DNA from: Actinomycetota bacterium
GTDB lineage: Bacteria; Actinomycetota; Geothermincolia; Geothermincolales; RBG-13-55-18
Direction: 5' to 3'
Assembly: GCA_030019255.1 (NCBI GenBank)
Contig: JASEFK010000012.1
Span: 17,749-81,748, forward strand
Length of the DNA stretch: 64,000 bases
The notes beneath the pieces were generated by a model. That model was given only the letters and a program-made list of their open reading frames with translations, did not search any database and was not told the origin of the DNA. The first letter of the stretch is position 1, and every line of letters begins with the position of its first letter. Of this stretch, positions 1 to 8,082 are shown piece by piece. A program made the translations under genes and the position numbers.

Positions 1-822
1 AACCGGATCCCCACCCTCACCCTGCGGATAAATCCTCTCCGCACCTCGCGGGAGGAGCTCCTCGTGGAGATGGAATCCCACGGCTGGCGGGGGAGACCCT
101 CCGCCCTGTTCCCCGAATCCCTGGTGGAGGTGGCCGTCCCCTATCCAACCCTCCTGGACTGGCTGGAAAGAGGCCTCTGCGTGGTTCAGGACGAGAGCTC
201 CATGCTGGTCAGCCACGTGGTAGATCCCCGGGAGGGGCAGGTGGTGGTGGACGCCTGCGCCGCTCCGGGAGGAAAGTCCACCCACCTGGCTCTGCTGGGA
301 GGGGAGAGGTGCCGGGTGATCGCCGTGGACCGCAACCCCGGGCGACTTAAGGCCATGCGCAACGCCGTGAGGCGGCTGGGGCTGAAAAACATCGATATCC
401 GGATGGGAGACGCGGCGCGCCTGCGCGAGGTGGTGGAGGTTTCCGCCGATGCCGTGCTCCTGGATGCTCCCTGCAGCGGGCTGGGAACCTTGCGCAGGAA
501 TCCGGAACTGAAGTGGAAGCGTTTCCCCGGCGACATCGCCAACCTGGCCGGCGTGCAGTCCAGGCTCATCCGAGGCTGCGCGGAGGCGGTGCGCCCCGGC
601 GGGGTCCTGGTCTATTCCGTATGCACCTTCACCCTCGAGGAGACGGTTGGTGTGGTGGAGGACTTCCTGCGGGAGAGGAAGGATTTCGTGCCGGAGAGCC
701 CGGCTTCCCTGATCCCCGAAACGCTGGCGGTGGATCTCTCGCCGCGAGGATACCTCCAGATCCTGCCTCATCGCCACGGCATGGAGGGGATGTTTATCGC
801 CCGCCTGCGGAGGAAGGAGTGA
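1..822 (+). CDS. rsmB: 16S rRNA (cytosine-967-C5)-methyltransferase, 3' part
   Basis: The reading frame is already open at base 1, so the start lies left of the window; about 273 C-terminal residues are present. The family transfers methyl from SAM to C5 of C967 in 16S rRNA. The sequence begins in the RNA-binding linker (LRINPLR..REELL) and continues into the Rossmann methyltransferase domain. Visible motifs are SAM motif I DACAAPGGKS (near 250-279), motif IV DAPCSGLG with a catalytic-type cysteine (near 460-485), and motif VI SVCTFTLEE with the second cysteine (near 616-642). The N-terminal NusB-like RNA-binding domain would lie outside the window. RsmF/NOP2-type relatives are the main alternative, but the linker fits RsmB best. 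Confidence 0.88.
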   Translation, partial: NRIPTLTLRINPLRTSREELLVEMESHGWRGRPSALFPESLVEVAVPYPTLLDWLERGLCVVQDESSMLVSHVVDPREGQVVVDACAAPGGKSTHLALLGGERCRVIAVDRNPGRLKAMRNAVRRLGLKNIDIRMGDAARLREVVEVSADAVLLDAPCSGLGTLRRNPELKWKRFPGDIANLAGVQSRLIRGCAEAVRPGGVLVYSVCTFTLEETVGVVEDFLRERKDFVPESPASLIPETLAVDLSPRGYLQILPHRHGMEGMFIARLRRKE

Positions 823-956
823 GGGCTGCGGCATGACGCGCCGCCGGTCCTGATCTTCGCCACCTCGCCGGATCTTGAGCCGGGCGGACCGGCGCCGGCC
901 CGGAAAAATTGATCTCGTGCACCCCGCAACAGCGTGGTTTACCGTCGTTCCCCGTC

Positions 957-1042
957 GGGACGCATGTTCGATGGGACCTCCGCCTCCAGGGTCCTTCAGG
1001 GCTGGAGGTAAAGGTAATTTTGTCACCCCGCGGAAATATAAT
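957..1042 (+). promoter_or_regulatory. Putative recA promoter with SOS-box-like element
   Basis: A perfect TATAAT -10 hexamer lies at 1037-1042, about 75 bases before recA; no good -35 is seen at 16-18 bp spacing. Further upstream, GGGACGCATGTTCG at 957-970 matches 8 of the 10 specified bases of the Gram-positive/actinobacterial LexA box CGAAC-N4-GTTCG. The box is about 67 bp upstream of the -10, far for classic repression. The rest of 823-1117 shows no gene. Confidence 0.35.
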
Positions 1043-1117
1043 CAGTGAGGACTTGACGAGAGGACTTCGCGCACGGGCGGTTCATGGTGAAGGTCGGGAC
1101 GTGAGAAGAGCGGGAGG

Positions 1118-2209
1118 ATGAAAGTGGAAAAGGAAAAGGCACTGGAGATGGCCCTGATGCAGATTGAAAGGCAGTTCGGCAAGGGTTCCATCATGAAGCT
1201 GGGCCAGGACAACCACCGTTTCCAGGTGGAGGTGATACCCACGGGCGCCCTTTCCCTGGACATCGCCCTGGGGATAGGGGGGGTACCGCGGGGACGTATC
1301 GTGGAGATCTTCGGCCCCGAGTCCTCGGGAAAGACCACCGTAGCCCTGCACATTATCGCCGAGGCGCAGAAACGCGGCGGCATCGCCGCCTTCATCGATG
1401 CCGAGCATGCCCTGGACCCAAGTTACGCCAGGGCCTTGGGGGTGGACGTGGACGAGCTCCTCATCTCCCAGCCGGATACCGGCGAGCAGGCCCTGGAGAT
1501 AGCGGATATGCTGGTCCGCAGCGGGGCCCTGGACGTGGTGGTCATCGATTCCGTGGCCGCACTGGTTCCCCGCATGGAGATCGAGGGGGAGATGGGTGAC
1601 TCCCACGTGGGCCTCCAGGCCCGGCTGATGTCCCAGGCCCTGCGCAAGCTTGCTGGAACCATAAGCAAGTCCAACACCACGGCCATCTTCATAAACCAGC
1701 TCCGAGAGAAGATAGGCGTGATGTTCGGAAGCCCGGAGACCACGCCGGGTGGGAAGGCGTTGAAGTTTTACGCCTCCGTGAGGCTGGACATAAGAAAATT
1801 GGACAGCATCAAGCAGGGTGCGGAGATCATCGGCAACCAGGTGAGGGTCAAGGTGGTCAAGAACAAGATGGCCCCGCCCTTCCGGAAGGCGGAATTCGAC
1901 ATCATGTATGGGAAGGGGATTTCCTCGGAGGGAAATGTCCTGGACCTGGCGGTGGAGCACGGCCTGGTGAAGAAGAGCGGTTCCTGGTACACCTACGGCG
2001 AGGAGCAGCTGGGGCAGGGAAGGGAAAACGCCAAGCAATACCTTTCCGACAACCCGGACCTCATGCGCAAGCTGGAAAACCAGTTGAGGGCCATGCTCAA
2101 CCTCCCTCCCGTCCCGGAGATCGTGCCTCGGGTGGCGCAGAACGGAAAGGCCAACAACACCAACGGGTCCAAGGCCAAGCCAGAGGCCGCCTCCAGGGGT
2201 TCCGAGTAA
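1118..2209 (+). CDS. recA: Recombinase RecA
   Basis: RecA forms ATP-dependent filaments on single-stranded DNA, drives homologous recombination and stimulates LexA self-cleavage. The 363-residue product has usual RecA length. Landmarks are the N-terminal helix ending QFGKGSIM, Walker [10 protein letters not shown] (residues 66-74), Walker [11 protein letters not shown] (about 140-150), the L2/MAW segment [19 protein letters not shown] (about 190-208), and a variable Asn-rich tail. GGGAGG abuts the ATG at 1118, whereas a GTG at 1124 would have a 6-base spacing, so translation may start two codons later. It is followed by a separate promoter-RNA unit and then rny. Confidence 0.98.
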   Translation: MKVEKEKALEMALMQIERQFGKGSIMKLGQDNHRFQVEVIPTGALSLDIALGIGGVPRGRIVEIFGPESSGKTTVALHIIAEAQKRGGIAAFIDAEHALDPSYARALGVDVDELLISQPDTGEQALEIADMLVRSGALDVVVIDSVAALVPRMEIEGEMGDSHVGLQARLMSQALRKLAGTISKSNTTAIFINQLREKIGVMFGSPETTPGGKALKFYASVRLDIRKLDSIKQGAEIIGNQVRVKVVKNKMAPPFRKAEFDIMYGKGISSEGNVLDLAVEHGLVKKSGSWYTYGEEQLGQGRENAKQYLSDNPDLMRKLENQLRAMLNLPPVPEIVPRVAQNGKANNTNGSKAKPEAASRGSE

Positions 2210-2276
2210 GGCGGCATGGCATGGTATCCGCCTGGGGTATTCAGGGGAACCCCCTCCTTCCGGATGTGGGGTTTCC

Positions 2277-2306
2277 TTGACACTATATCGGCGCTTTTCT
2301 TAGAAT
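2277..2306 (+). promoter_or_regulatory. Strong sigma-A-type promoter of the rny leader RNA
   Basis: TTGACA at 2277-2282 and TAGAAT at 2301-2306 are separated by 18 bp, one of the best matches to the housekeeping consensus in the window. The predicted transcript start, about 2311-2314, coincides with the first bases of the closing helix of the structured RNA. Confidence 0.8.
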
Positions 2307-2310
2307 AAAA

Positions 2311-2461
2311 TTCGGCTAAGGTTATTGGCAGCTGGTTGATATCCGAGCGGCTTTGCCGCTTCATGGATAGCCGTAAGAGAGCAAGGAGTTGATACCTGAA
2401 CCTTACGGTCAATCTAAACCGTAGATTTAACCTTATGCCGAGATTAAAACTCGGCATTTTT
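2311..2461 (+). ncRNA. Structured leader RNA / candidate riboswitch or sRNA upstream of rny
   Basis: About 150 nt starting at a strong promoter and ending in an intrinsic terminator, with no coding potential. Visible helices: P1, 2317-2324 with 2428-2435 (TAAGGTTA/TAACCTTA); P2, TATCC 2340-2344 with GGATA 2365-2369, enclosing AGCGGC 2346-2351 with GCCGCT 2355-2360; P3, CCGTAAG 2371-2377 with CTTACGG 2402-2408; P4, AATCTA 2411-2416 with TAGATT 2422-2427. Together these form a four-way junction. P1 can lengthen past a bulged T2436 by pairing 2312-2316 (TCGGC) with 2437-2441 (GCCGA), which are the same bases that form the 5' arm of the terminator. The two folds are therefore mutually exclusive, the logic of an attenuator. 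I could not match it to a known riboswitch class; a free-standing sRNA is the alternative. Confidence 0.65.
2436..2461 (+). terminator. Rho-independent terminator of the rny leader
   Basis: TGCCGAG (2436-2442) pairs with CTCGGCA (2450-2456) around an ATTAAAA loop and is followed directly by TTTTT. It lies between the leader RNA and rny and competes with the lower part of helix P1. Confidence 0.82.
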
Positions 2462-2511
2462 GCGTTATTTCTCCGGGGTTTAACCCGGTTTGACATACAA
2501 GAAGGGAGGAA

Positions 2512-4053
2512 ATGACCATGGTATTGGCAATCATTATCGGAGTAGCGGCCCTGCTGGTGGGGGCCCTGGGTGGTTATTTGGGGCGGAAGATCATAGCCGA
2601 GTCCAAGATATCCTCCGCCGAGGATGCGGCCAGGAAGATCATAGAGGAAGCGGAGAGGACCTCGGAGAACAAGAAACGCGAGGCTCTACTTGAGGCTAAG
2701 GATGAGATCTTCGCCATGCGCAATGAAGCTGAGCGGGAGATAAAGAACCGCCGCAGCGAGCTCCAGAGGCTGGAGCGGAGATTGCTCCAGAGAGAAGAGC
2801 AGATGGACAACCGGGCGGAGAACCTGGAGAAAAGGGAAAAGGCCCTGGCGGAGAGGGAATCTCAGCTGGAATCCATGCAAAAGGAAGTGGAGAGAACCCT
2901 TCAGGAGCAGCAGGAGAAGCTGGAGAAGATAGCCGGTCTATCCAGGGAGGAAGCCAAGCAGATACTCTTGGCCCAGGTGGAGGAGGAGAGCAAGCGGGAA
3001 GCGGCCCAGATCCTGAAGCGGATGGAGCTCAAGGTGAGGGAGGAGGCCGACAAGAGGGCCAAGAACATCATCGCCAACGCCATCCAGAGATGCGCTTCCG
3101 ATCACGTGGCGGAGACCACCGTTTCCGTGGTCCCCCTGCCCAACGACGAGATGAAGGGGAGGATCATCGGTCGGGAAGGGCGGAACATCCGCACCTTCGA
3201 GACCCTTACAGGCATAAACCTGATCATCGACGACACCCCGGAGGCGGTCATACTGTCCAGCTTCGACCCGGTGAGGCGGGAGATAGCGCGCCTGACCCTG
3301 GAGAGGCTCATCGCCGACGGCCGCATCCAGCCCGCCCGCATCGAGGAAATGTACGAGAAGGCCAAGGCCGAGGTGGAGGCGGAGATCAAGGAGGTGGGCG
3401 AACAGGCCGTCTTCGAGGTGGGCCTCCACGGGGTCAACCCTGAGCTCATGCGGGTTCTGGGAAGGCTGAAGTACCGCACCAGTTACGGACAGAACGTGCT
3501 CAAGCATTCCCTGGAGGTGGCCCACCTGGCCGGGCTCATGGCCGCCGAACTGGGGACGGACATCAAGCTGGCCAAGAGGGCGGGCCTCCTGCACGACATC
3601 GGTAAGGCCATCGATCACGAGGTGGAGGGTTCCCACGCCATCATCGGCGCGGAGTTAGCCAAGCGCCTCAAGGAGAGTCCGGCGGTCATCCACGCCATAG
3701 AGGCCCATCACGGCGAGGTGGAACCCCAGACCATCGAGGCGGTGCTGGTCCAGGCAGCGGACGCCATAAGCGCGGCGCGGCCCGGGGCGCGGAGAGAGAC
3801 CCTGGAGAGTTACATCAAGCGGCTGGAGAAGCTGGAGACCATCGCCGACTCCTTCGAGGGCGTGGAGAGCTCTTATGCCCTCCAGGCGGGCAGGGAGATC
3901 AGGGTCATGGTGAAGTCCGACGTCATCGACGACCTGGGTTGCATCACCCTCTCCCGGGAGATAGCCCGCCAGATAGAGGAGGAGCTGGAATACCCCGGCC
4001 AGATAAAGATAACCGTGGTCCGGGAGAAGCGGGTCGTGGATTACGCCAAGTGA
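2512..4053 (+). CDS. rny: Ribonuclease Y
   Basis: RNase Y is a membrane-anchored endoribonuclease that initiates mRNA decay and processes riboswitch and operon transcripts. The 513-residue length matches the family. An N-terminal membrane helix (about 4-22) is followed by a long charged coiled coil (about 25-190), a KH RNA-binding domain with [12 protein letters not shown] (about 215-226), and an HD hydrolase domain with [12 protein letters not shown] (about 356-367). The start at 2512 follows GGGAGGAA with good spacing; an in-frame ATG two codons later is possible. Transcription from the 2277 promoter would have to read through the 2436 terminator, so expression may be controlled by the leader. 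No terminator is visible behind it. Confidence 0.97.
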   Translation: MTMVLAIIIGVAALLVGALGGYLGRKIIAESKISSAEDAARKIIEEAERTSENKKREALLEAKDEIFAMRNEAEREIKNRRSELQRLERRLLQREEQMDNRAENLEKREKALAERESQLESMQKEVERTLQEQQEKLEKIAGLSREEAKQILLAQVEEESKREAAQILKRMELKVREEADKRAKNIIANAIQRCASDHVAETTVSVVPLPNDEMKGRIIGREGRNIRTFETLTGINLIIDDTPEAVILSSFDPVRREIARLTLERLIADGRIQPARIEEMYEKAKAEVEAEIKEVGEQAVFEVGLHGVNPELMRVLGRLKYRTSYGQNVLKHSLEVAHLAGLMAAELGTDIKLAKRAGLLHDIGKAIDHEVEGSHAIIGAELAKRLKESPAVIHAIEAHHGEVEPQTIEAVLVQAADAISAARPGARRETLESYIKRLEKLETIADSFEGVESSYALQAGREIRVMVKSDVIDDLGCITLSREIARQIEEELEYPGQIKITVVREKRVVDYAK

Positions 4054-4210
4054 TGGTCGCTACCAGCTCACCGTGGCCAGGAAACCCGGTTCAGGCTCCC
4101 GCCCCGGGCTGCTTTGTGAGGGTAAGATGAAGGGTTTTTCCTCCCACTGAGAAAACGCTGTATGCCGCCGGGGGAACTCGTCGAACCCCCCGCAAGGACC
4201 CCCGGGGGTC

Positions 4211-4240
4211 TTGACCGGAGCGCCGCGACCTTCCTATCTT
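4211..4240 (+). promoter_or_regulatory. Candidate promoter before the GHKL ATPase
   Basis: TTGACC (4211-4216) and TATCTT (4235-4240) are spaced by 18 bp. Just upstream is the perfect GC palindrome GACCCCCGGGGGTC, with no T tract. The implied leader to the ATPase start is about 180 nt. The rest of 4054-4427 shows no gene. Confidence 0.45.
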
Positions 4241-4427
4241 GGTTGTCGGGTTCTGTCGTCTATTGGGCAGGCCCCTTTTTTGCGGACCGGGGGTTCAGGG
4301 GTAACCACAGGCTGCCGAGATGAATCAGTAGGGCGGGCGGCGGATCATGCATGCCAGAAACCCCTGGTGGCGATGGCCGTGCGAGTCGCGCGGCGGTCGC
4401 GGGACAGCCGAAGGACGAGGTGGGGCC

Positions 4428-5534
4428 ATGCGCGAGGCGGACAACGGCAACGACCTCCTCGGTTTCGTGAAAGAACTCGCCGACCCGGCCACCTTCACCG
4501 TGGAGGAGGACCTGGGTCACGGGTACGTGCGGCTTCGGGTCACCGAGGCGGAGAGGCGGCAGGCGCTCCAGGACATCCGCAGCGTCGAGGACGTGGTAAA
4601 GGAACTGGTGCGCAACGCCCGCGACGCGGGCGCCAGGCACATCCTGGTCTCCTTCCAGAAGGAGAGGGGGCGCTGGAGGAACATATGCGTCCTGGACGAC
4701 GGCGGCGGTATACCCATCGAGCTGCACCACAAGATATTCGAGGCCCGGGTGACCTCCAAGATCAAGGAGGTGGTGGCCGATCACCTGGGCATCCACGGCA
4801 GGGGCATGGCTCTCTATTCCATTAAGCAGGTGGTGGGAGAGGTGCATCTGGTCGGTTCGGAGGTGGGGAGGGGAACCGTCATCCGGGCGCGCATAGACAC
4901 CCGGAACGTCCCGGAAAGAAAGGACCAGTCCACCTTTCCGCGGCTGGAAGTAAACGAGGAGGGCTGCCTGGAGGTGGCCGGCGGCCCCCACAACGTGCCC
5001 CGCGTGCTCACGGAGTTCGTGGTCCAGGACGACGGCGTGGAGATATACCTGGGGTCCAACGCGGAGATACTTTCCACCCTCTACCACCTCTCCTCGGACC
5101 TCCGGAAATCGTGGGCAGGGGGGAAGGAGGTCGAAGGACGCCCGCTGTGGTTCGAACTGGGCGGCATCAAGGAAGGGAAGGCCCTGAGGAGCTTCGCCTG
5201 GGAGCGGCTGGGACTGGCGGTCTCCGAGCGCAACGCCTTCCGGGTACTTGAATACGAGATACCGCCACTGATGAGCATAAACGAGCTCCTGCGCCGCGGC
5301 GCCGACGACCCGTGCATCCGCCGCTCGGACCTGCACCGCCCGGCCCGCACGGATTGGGGCGACCAGCTGGCACGCCGCCTCACCCCACAGGACCTGAGGG
5401 TGCTGGCCAACCGCCTCAGCGAGGTCTTCGCGGACATTGGGGAGAGGTGCTGGCTAACCGCCGAGCAGCCGGTCATAAAGAGGCGCAAGGACCGGCTGAT
5501 CATCTCCCTCCGCCTGCACGAGAAGGAGGATTAA
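4428..5534 (+). CDS. GHKL-type (HATPase_c) ATP-binding protein of unknown role
   Basis: The 368-residue protein carries a Bergerat ATP-binding fold: N box ELVRNARDAGA (about 60-70), G1 box DDGGGIP (about 89-95) and G2 box GIHGRGMAL (about 120-128). This is the pattern of MutL, histidine kinases and Hsp90. There is no histidine-kinase dimerisation domain, receiver or membrane segment, and the C-terminal 230 residues resemble nothing I recognise. It is therefore more likely a stand-alone ATPase of MutL/MORC-like type than a kinase. The chosen ATG at 4428 has GAGG upstream; an earlier in-frame ATG at 4347 gives only low-complexity Arg/Gly sequence. Its position between rny and spoVS suggests a link to that conserved locus, which is an inference. 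Confidence 0.72.
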   Translation: MREADNGNDLLGFVKELADPATFTVEEDLGHGYVRLRVTEAERRQALQDIRSVEDVVKELVRNARDAGARHILVSFQKERGRWRNICVLDDGGGIPIELHHKIFEARVTSKIKEVVADHLGIHGRGMALYSIKQVVGEVHLVGSEVGRGTVIRARIDTRNVPERKDQSTFPRLEVNEEGCLEVAGGPHNVPRVLTEFVVQDDGVEIYLGSNAEILSTLYHLSSDLRKSWAGGKEVEGRPLWFELGGIKEGKALRSFAWERLGLAVSERNAFRVLEYEIPPLMSINELLRRGADDPCIRRSDLHRPARTDWGDQLARRLTPQDLRVLANRLSEVFADIGERCWLTAEQPVIKRRKDRLIISLRLHEKED

Positions 5535-5680
5535 GGGGGCCTGGAGAAAGGGGCGCGGCAGGAAGCACGATATGGCTGGCGACGGTTTACCGGAACCTGG
5601 CGAACCCTCGCCGCCGCGGACTTTTTGAAGGCGAGGTGTCCCTTGGTTTCGCGATCATTTCCACTAGCTCTTTCTTACCC

Positions 5681-5709
5681 TTTAAAGGTATAAAGGACAT
5701 CGTTATAAT
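5681..5709 (+). promoter_or_regulatory. Promoter of spoVS
   Basis: TTTAAA (5681-5686), 17 bp, then a perfect TATAAT (5704-5709), about 60 bases before the spoVS start. The region is locally AT-rich against GC-rich surroundings. Confidence 0.6.
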
Positions 5710-5770
5710 AGAACCGATACCTGGGATGTCGGCTTCGCCGCACAGAAGGAGCAATGGGAGGAGTAAGGAG

Positions 5771-6031
5771 ATGGAAGTGCTCAAGGTTTCCTCGAAGTCT
5801 AACCCCAATTCAGTGGCCGGTGCTCTGGCTGGAGTGCTTCGCGAGTCGGGCAGCGCCGAGATCCAGGTGATTGGAGCCGGCGCCCTGAACCAGGCCATCA
5901 AGGCCATCGCCATCGCCAGGGGTTTCGTGGCTCCCAGCGGCATCGACCTGGTATGTATCCCCGCCTTCACCGACATCATCATCGACGGTGAGGAGAGGAC
6001 GGCCATCAGGCTTTCCGTCGAATCGCGCTGA
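5771..6031 (+). CDS. spoVS: Stage V sporulation protein S (SpoVS/Alba-like)
   Basis: The 86-residue product is a full-length SpoVS with the family pattern EVLKVSSKSNPNSVAGALAG at the start and a central stretch around GAGALNQAIKAIAIARG. SpoVS has an Alba-like fold. In Bacillus it affects septation and coat assembly, but it is also found in non-sporulating Thermus/Deinococcus and deep Actinobacteria, so it is not evidence of sporulation on its own. The start at 5771 follows GTAAGGAG; a longer in-frame extension upstream is out of character. The recA-rny-spoVS order is conserved in Firmicutes. An AGTCGC-CGGC-GCGACT hairpin without a T tract lies just after the stop (6045-6060). Confidence 0.95.
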   Translation: MEVLKVSSKSNPNSVAGALAGVLRESGSAEIQVIGAGALNQAIKAIAIARGFVAPSGIDLVCIPAFTDIIIDGEERTAIRLSVESR

Positions 6032-6201
6032 TACCGGGCCTTGAAGTCGCCGGCGCGACTGTCCTTCCCGGCGGTGCCGCAGGATGAAGCTCGTAAGGCG
6101 GAGTACCTTCCCGCACCCCGCGCGATACTGGAATGGACAAGAGGCCGCTCCTCAACACGCTTTTTCCTGGAGGATGGCAGAAACTTCCTGAGTTATTGGC
6201 A

Positions 6202-6300
6202 CAACCCGGATAGGAGAGAAAAGGGGGTTTCTACAGAAGGTCGGCGTAAACAACGGGCAGATTCAAGGTAAATCCCCGCTGAAAAGGAAGAGGCTTCCAG
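6202..6300. repeat. Direct repeat, copy 1 (period 110 bp)
   Basis: The core 6202-6255 matches 6312-6365 at 51 of 54 positions. After a divergent stretch, AATCCCCGC (6271) and a TTCCAG end (to 6300) recur at the same 110-base offset. The core contains a TTCTACAGAA near-palindrome. Nothing identifies it as a known mobile element. It sits in the 557-bp gene-free spacer between spoVS and the DUF948-like gene, where I see no gene. Confidence 0.8.
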
Positions 6301-6311
6301 ACGTCATGATG

Positions 6312-6410
6312 CAACCCGGATCGGAGAGAAAAGGGGGTTTCTGCAGAAGGTCGGCGTAAGCAACGATTCGGCACAAAAGGAATCCCCGCCTAATAGGGAG
6401 AAATTTCCAG
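6312..6410. repeat. Direct repeat, copy 2 (period 110 bp)
   Basis: Second copy of the unit at 6202-6300. Here the central element is a perfect TTCTGCAGAA palindrome. The copy ends about 180 bases before the next gene, so both copies could lie in its 5' leader. Confidence 0.8.
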
Positions 6411-6588
6411 GTTTCGCGGAACAAACGTGACCGAACGAAAATCAGGCCGCTTACATACCCCTGTTTACCTCCTCCCGTAGGGGCTATAAAATAGGTTAAC
6501 CGGTGTCCTGTCCGGCGGTGCTCCGCCAGGCCGGGCATCGCGCGGAGGCGAGGCGACGCGGGATAGGCAGCATGGAGGATAAGGAAGG

Positions 6589-6960
6589 ATGACCACGCTC
6601 AAGGTGATATTTCTGCTGGCGGCCGTCATCTCCGTGCCCACCCTATGCTTTTTCCTGATCCGCCTGACTCTCAAGCTCTCGAGGAGCGTGGACCAGGTGA
6701 ACCGTACCCTGAAGGATGCCCGGCCCCAGCTGAATATGCTGCTGGTCAACCTGAACAAGGCTGCGGAGGAGATCAACCTGGAGCTGGAGAACGTCACCGC
6801 GGCGACCGGCGAGATACGTGATCTGTTCTCCGGCCTGGAATCCAGCCTCGCCGCGGTGGAGAAAGCCCTCCGTTCCCCCTGGGCCAGGTGGGGAAGCTTC
6901 CTGGCCACCGCGGCGGCCGGCAGTAGCCTCCTGCGCCGCATCCTTCACGGGCGAGGATGA
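6589..6960 (+). CDS. Small membrane-anchored DUF948-like protein
   Basis: The 123-residue protein has one N-terminal membrane helix (about 5-26), then an amphipathic helical region with repeated Leu/Asn and acidic residues (about 30-95), and a basic C-terminus after a short Ala/Gly-rich hydrophobic stretch. This architecture, including the VDQVNRTLKDARPQLN segment, resembles DUF948 proteins found near envelope and stress genes; function is unknown. The ATG at 6589 follows AAGGAAGG. The next gene starts 24 bases downstream, so the two are probably co-transcribed. Confidence 0.75.
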   Translation: MTTLKVIFLLAAVISVPTLCFFLIRLTLKLSRSVDQVNRTLKDARPQLNMLLVNLNKAAEEINLELENVTAATGEIRDLFSGLESSLAAVEKALRSPWARWGSFLATAAAGSSLLRRILHGRG

Positions 6961-6984
6961 CGGCGGAGCGCGAAGAAGGGAGAT

Positions 6985-7761
6985 ATGGGCATAGATTTCA
7001 TCTTTTCCACGGCTTCCCTCTTCCAATGGGAGCTGGAGCGCATATTCAATCTGGCCGGCGAGGCGGGCTTCAGCGGCGTGGAGCTCATGGTCACCAAACG
7101 CCCCGAGACCCAGTCCCCGAAGGAAGTGAGGCGCCTGGCGGAGAAGTACGGGCTGAGCGTGGATTGCGTTCACGCCCCATTTCTAATGGCGGCGCGGAAG
7201 GTGTGGGGCGACTATCGGGGCAAGATCGAGCACTCCCTGGAGATGGCGCGCCGCCTGGGAGCCGGAGTGGTGGTGGCCCATCTGCCCTATTTCTGGCAGT
7301 GGCAGTACGCGCGCTGGGTACGCCGGGATCTGAAATCGGACCGGGAGAGGGGAGGCGTATGCCTAGCGCTGGAGAACGCCATGCTGCTCAAGCTGCGCCG
7401 CCCCCTCAACTTCAGCTTCTACAACTCCCTTCCGACGCTGGCCCGTTTCCCGCACCTGGTCTTCGACACCAGCCATTTCGCTATCGCTGGCGTGGACATT
7501 TTCCGCGCCTGGGATATTCTGGGAGAACGGGTCAGGCACGTCCACCTTTCCAACAATTACCTCAAGGGCTTCGACGATCACGCCCTGCCCTTCGACGGCC
7601 GCCTTCCCCTGGACCGTTTCCTGAAGCTGCTCTCGACCACTGGGTACCGGGGCAAGGTCTCCCTGGAGCTCGGTCCAGGTCCCCTGGAAGCGCGGCTGGG
7701 CGAGAGGCGGGTGCTGTCCAACCTTAGACGCAGCCTGGAGTTTTGCCTGGAGTCCGTGTAA
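6985..7761 (+). CDS. Sugar phosphate isomerase/epimerase-like TIM-barrel protein
   Basis: The 258-residue protein resembles the xylose isomerase-like/AP-endonuclease-2 superfamily. Such TIM barrels bind divalent metal and act on sugars, inositols or abasic DNA. Visible family features are the start GIDFIFSTASL, AGEAGFSGVELMV in strand/helix 1, VHAPF, VVVAHLP, a metal-ligand-type ALENA segment, VFDTSHFAIAG, RHVHLSN and a final KVSLELGP. Glu, Asp and His positions in these strands fit the usual metal cluster. Substrate cannot be inferred. GAAGGGAGAT precedes the ATG. The 321-bp spacer to miaB (7762-8082) shows no gene, only GC-rich inverted stretches. Confidence 0.8.
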   Translation: MGIDFIFSTASLFQWELERIFNLAGEAGFSGVELMVTKRPETQSPKEVRRLAEKYGLSVDCVHAPFLMAARKVWGDYRGKIEHSLEMARRLGAGVVVAHLPYFWQWQYARWVRRDLKSDRERGGVCLALENAMLLKLRRPLNFSFYNSLPTLARFPHLVFDTSHFAIAGVDIFRAWDILGERVRHVHLSNNYLKGFDDHALPFDGRLPLDRFLKLLSTTGYRGKVSLELGPGPLEARLGERRVLSNLRRSLEFCLESV

Positions 7762-8082
7762 GGCCACGCTGACCCTGGGCGGCCAGGCGCCGACCTTCAC
7801 GCTCCTTACCGAAGCCACGCGAAGGATAAGCGCATAGAGGCCTCCGAGGGCATTTCCTCCCTTTCCGTTCCTCTGCCGGGCCGAACGGAAAACGCCCGCG
7901 GTCCGGGAGGCGCGGGCCCTGCCCGCCCTCCATTAAAAGGCCCTGCGGACGGGGCGGTCCGGGCTGAAGCATGCGGCACCGGTATATCCTCTCGATTCCC
8001 TTCACCTCCCGCTCGAAGTGCGTCGCGTTCCAACCGGCTTTGCCCGAGTCCGAGACAACAAGACATGGTTTACAATGAGGGT

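Noticed and set aside
2311..2461. 6S RNA or a tRNA-like element for the rny leader
   Set aside because: 6S RNA is a long rod with a central bubble, not a four-way junction, and the T-arm sequence of a tRNA is missing. Kept as unclassified instead.
4190..4212. GC palindrome GACCCCCGGGGGTC as terminator of rny
   Set aside because: It has no loop-forming spacer and no T tract; it is followed directly by a promoter-like TTGACC.
5691..5720. WhiG/FliA-type promoter (TAAAG then CCGATAC) before spoVS
   Set aside because: The spacing between the elements is about 3 bases too long for the TAAA-N15-GCCGATAA consensus, while a good housekeeping promoter overlaps it.
6202..6410. Tandem glycine-riboswitch-like phrases (CAGAAGG, GGCACAAAAGGAA) in the 110-bp repeats
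   Set aside because: Only copy 2 has the second phrase, and the conserved core spacing of glycine aptamers is not met; copy 1 lacks it entirely.
6263..6538. 91-codon - strand frame across the second direct repeat
   Set aside because: No SD, no recognisable domain, and it is interrupted relative to the first repeat copy, so it is not a conserved coding unit.
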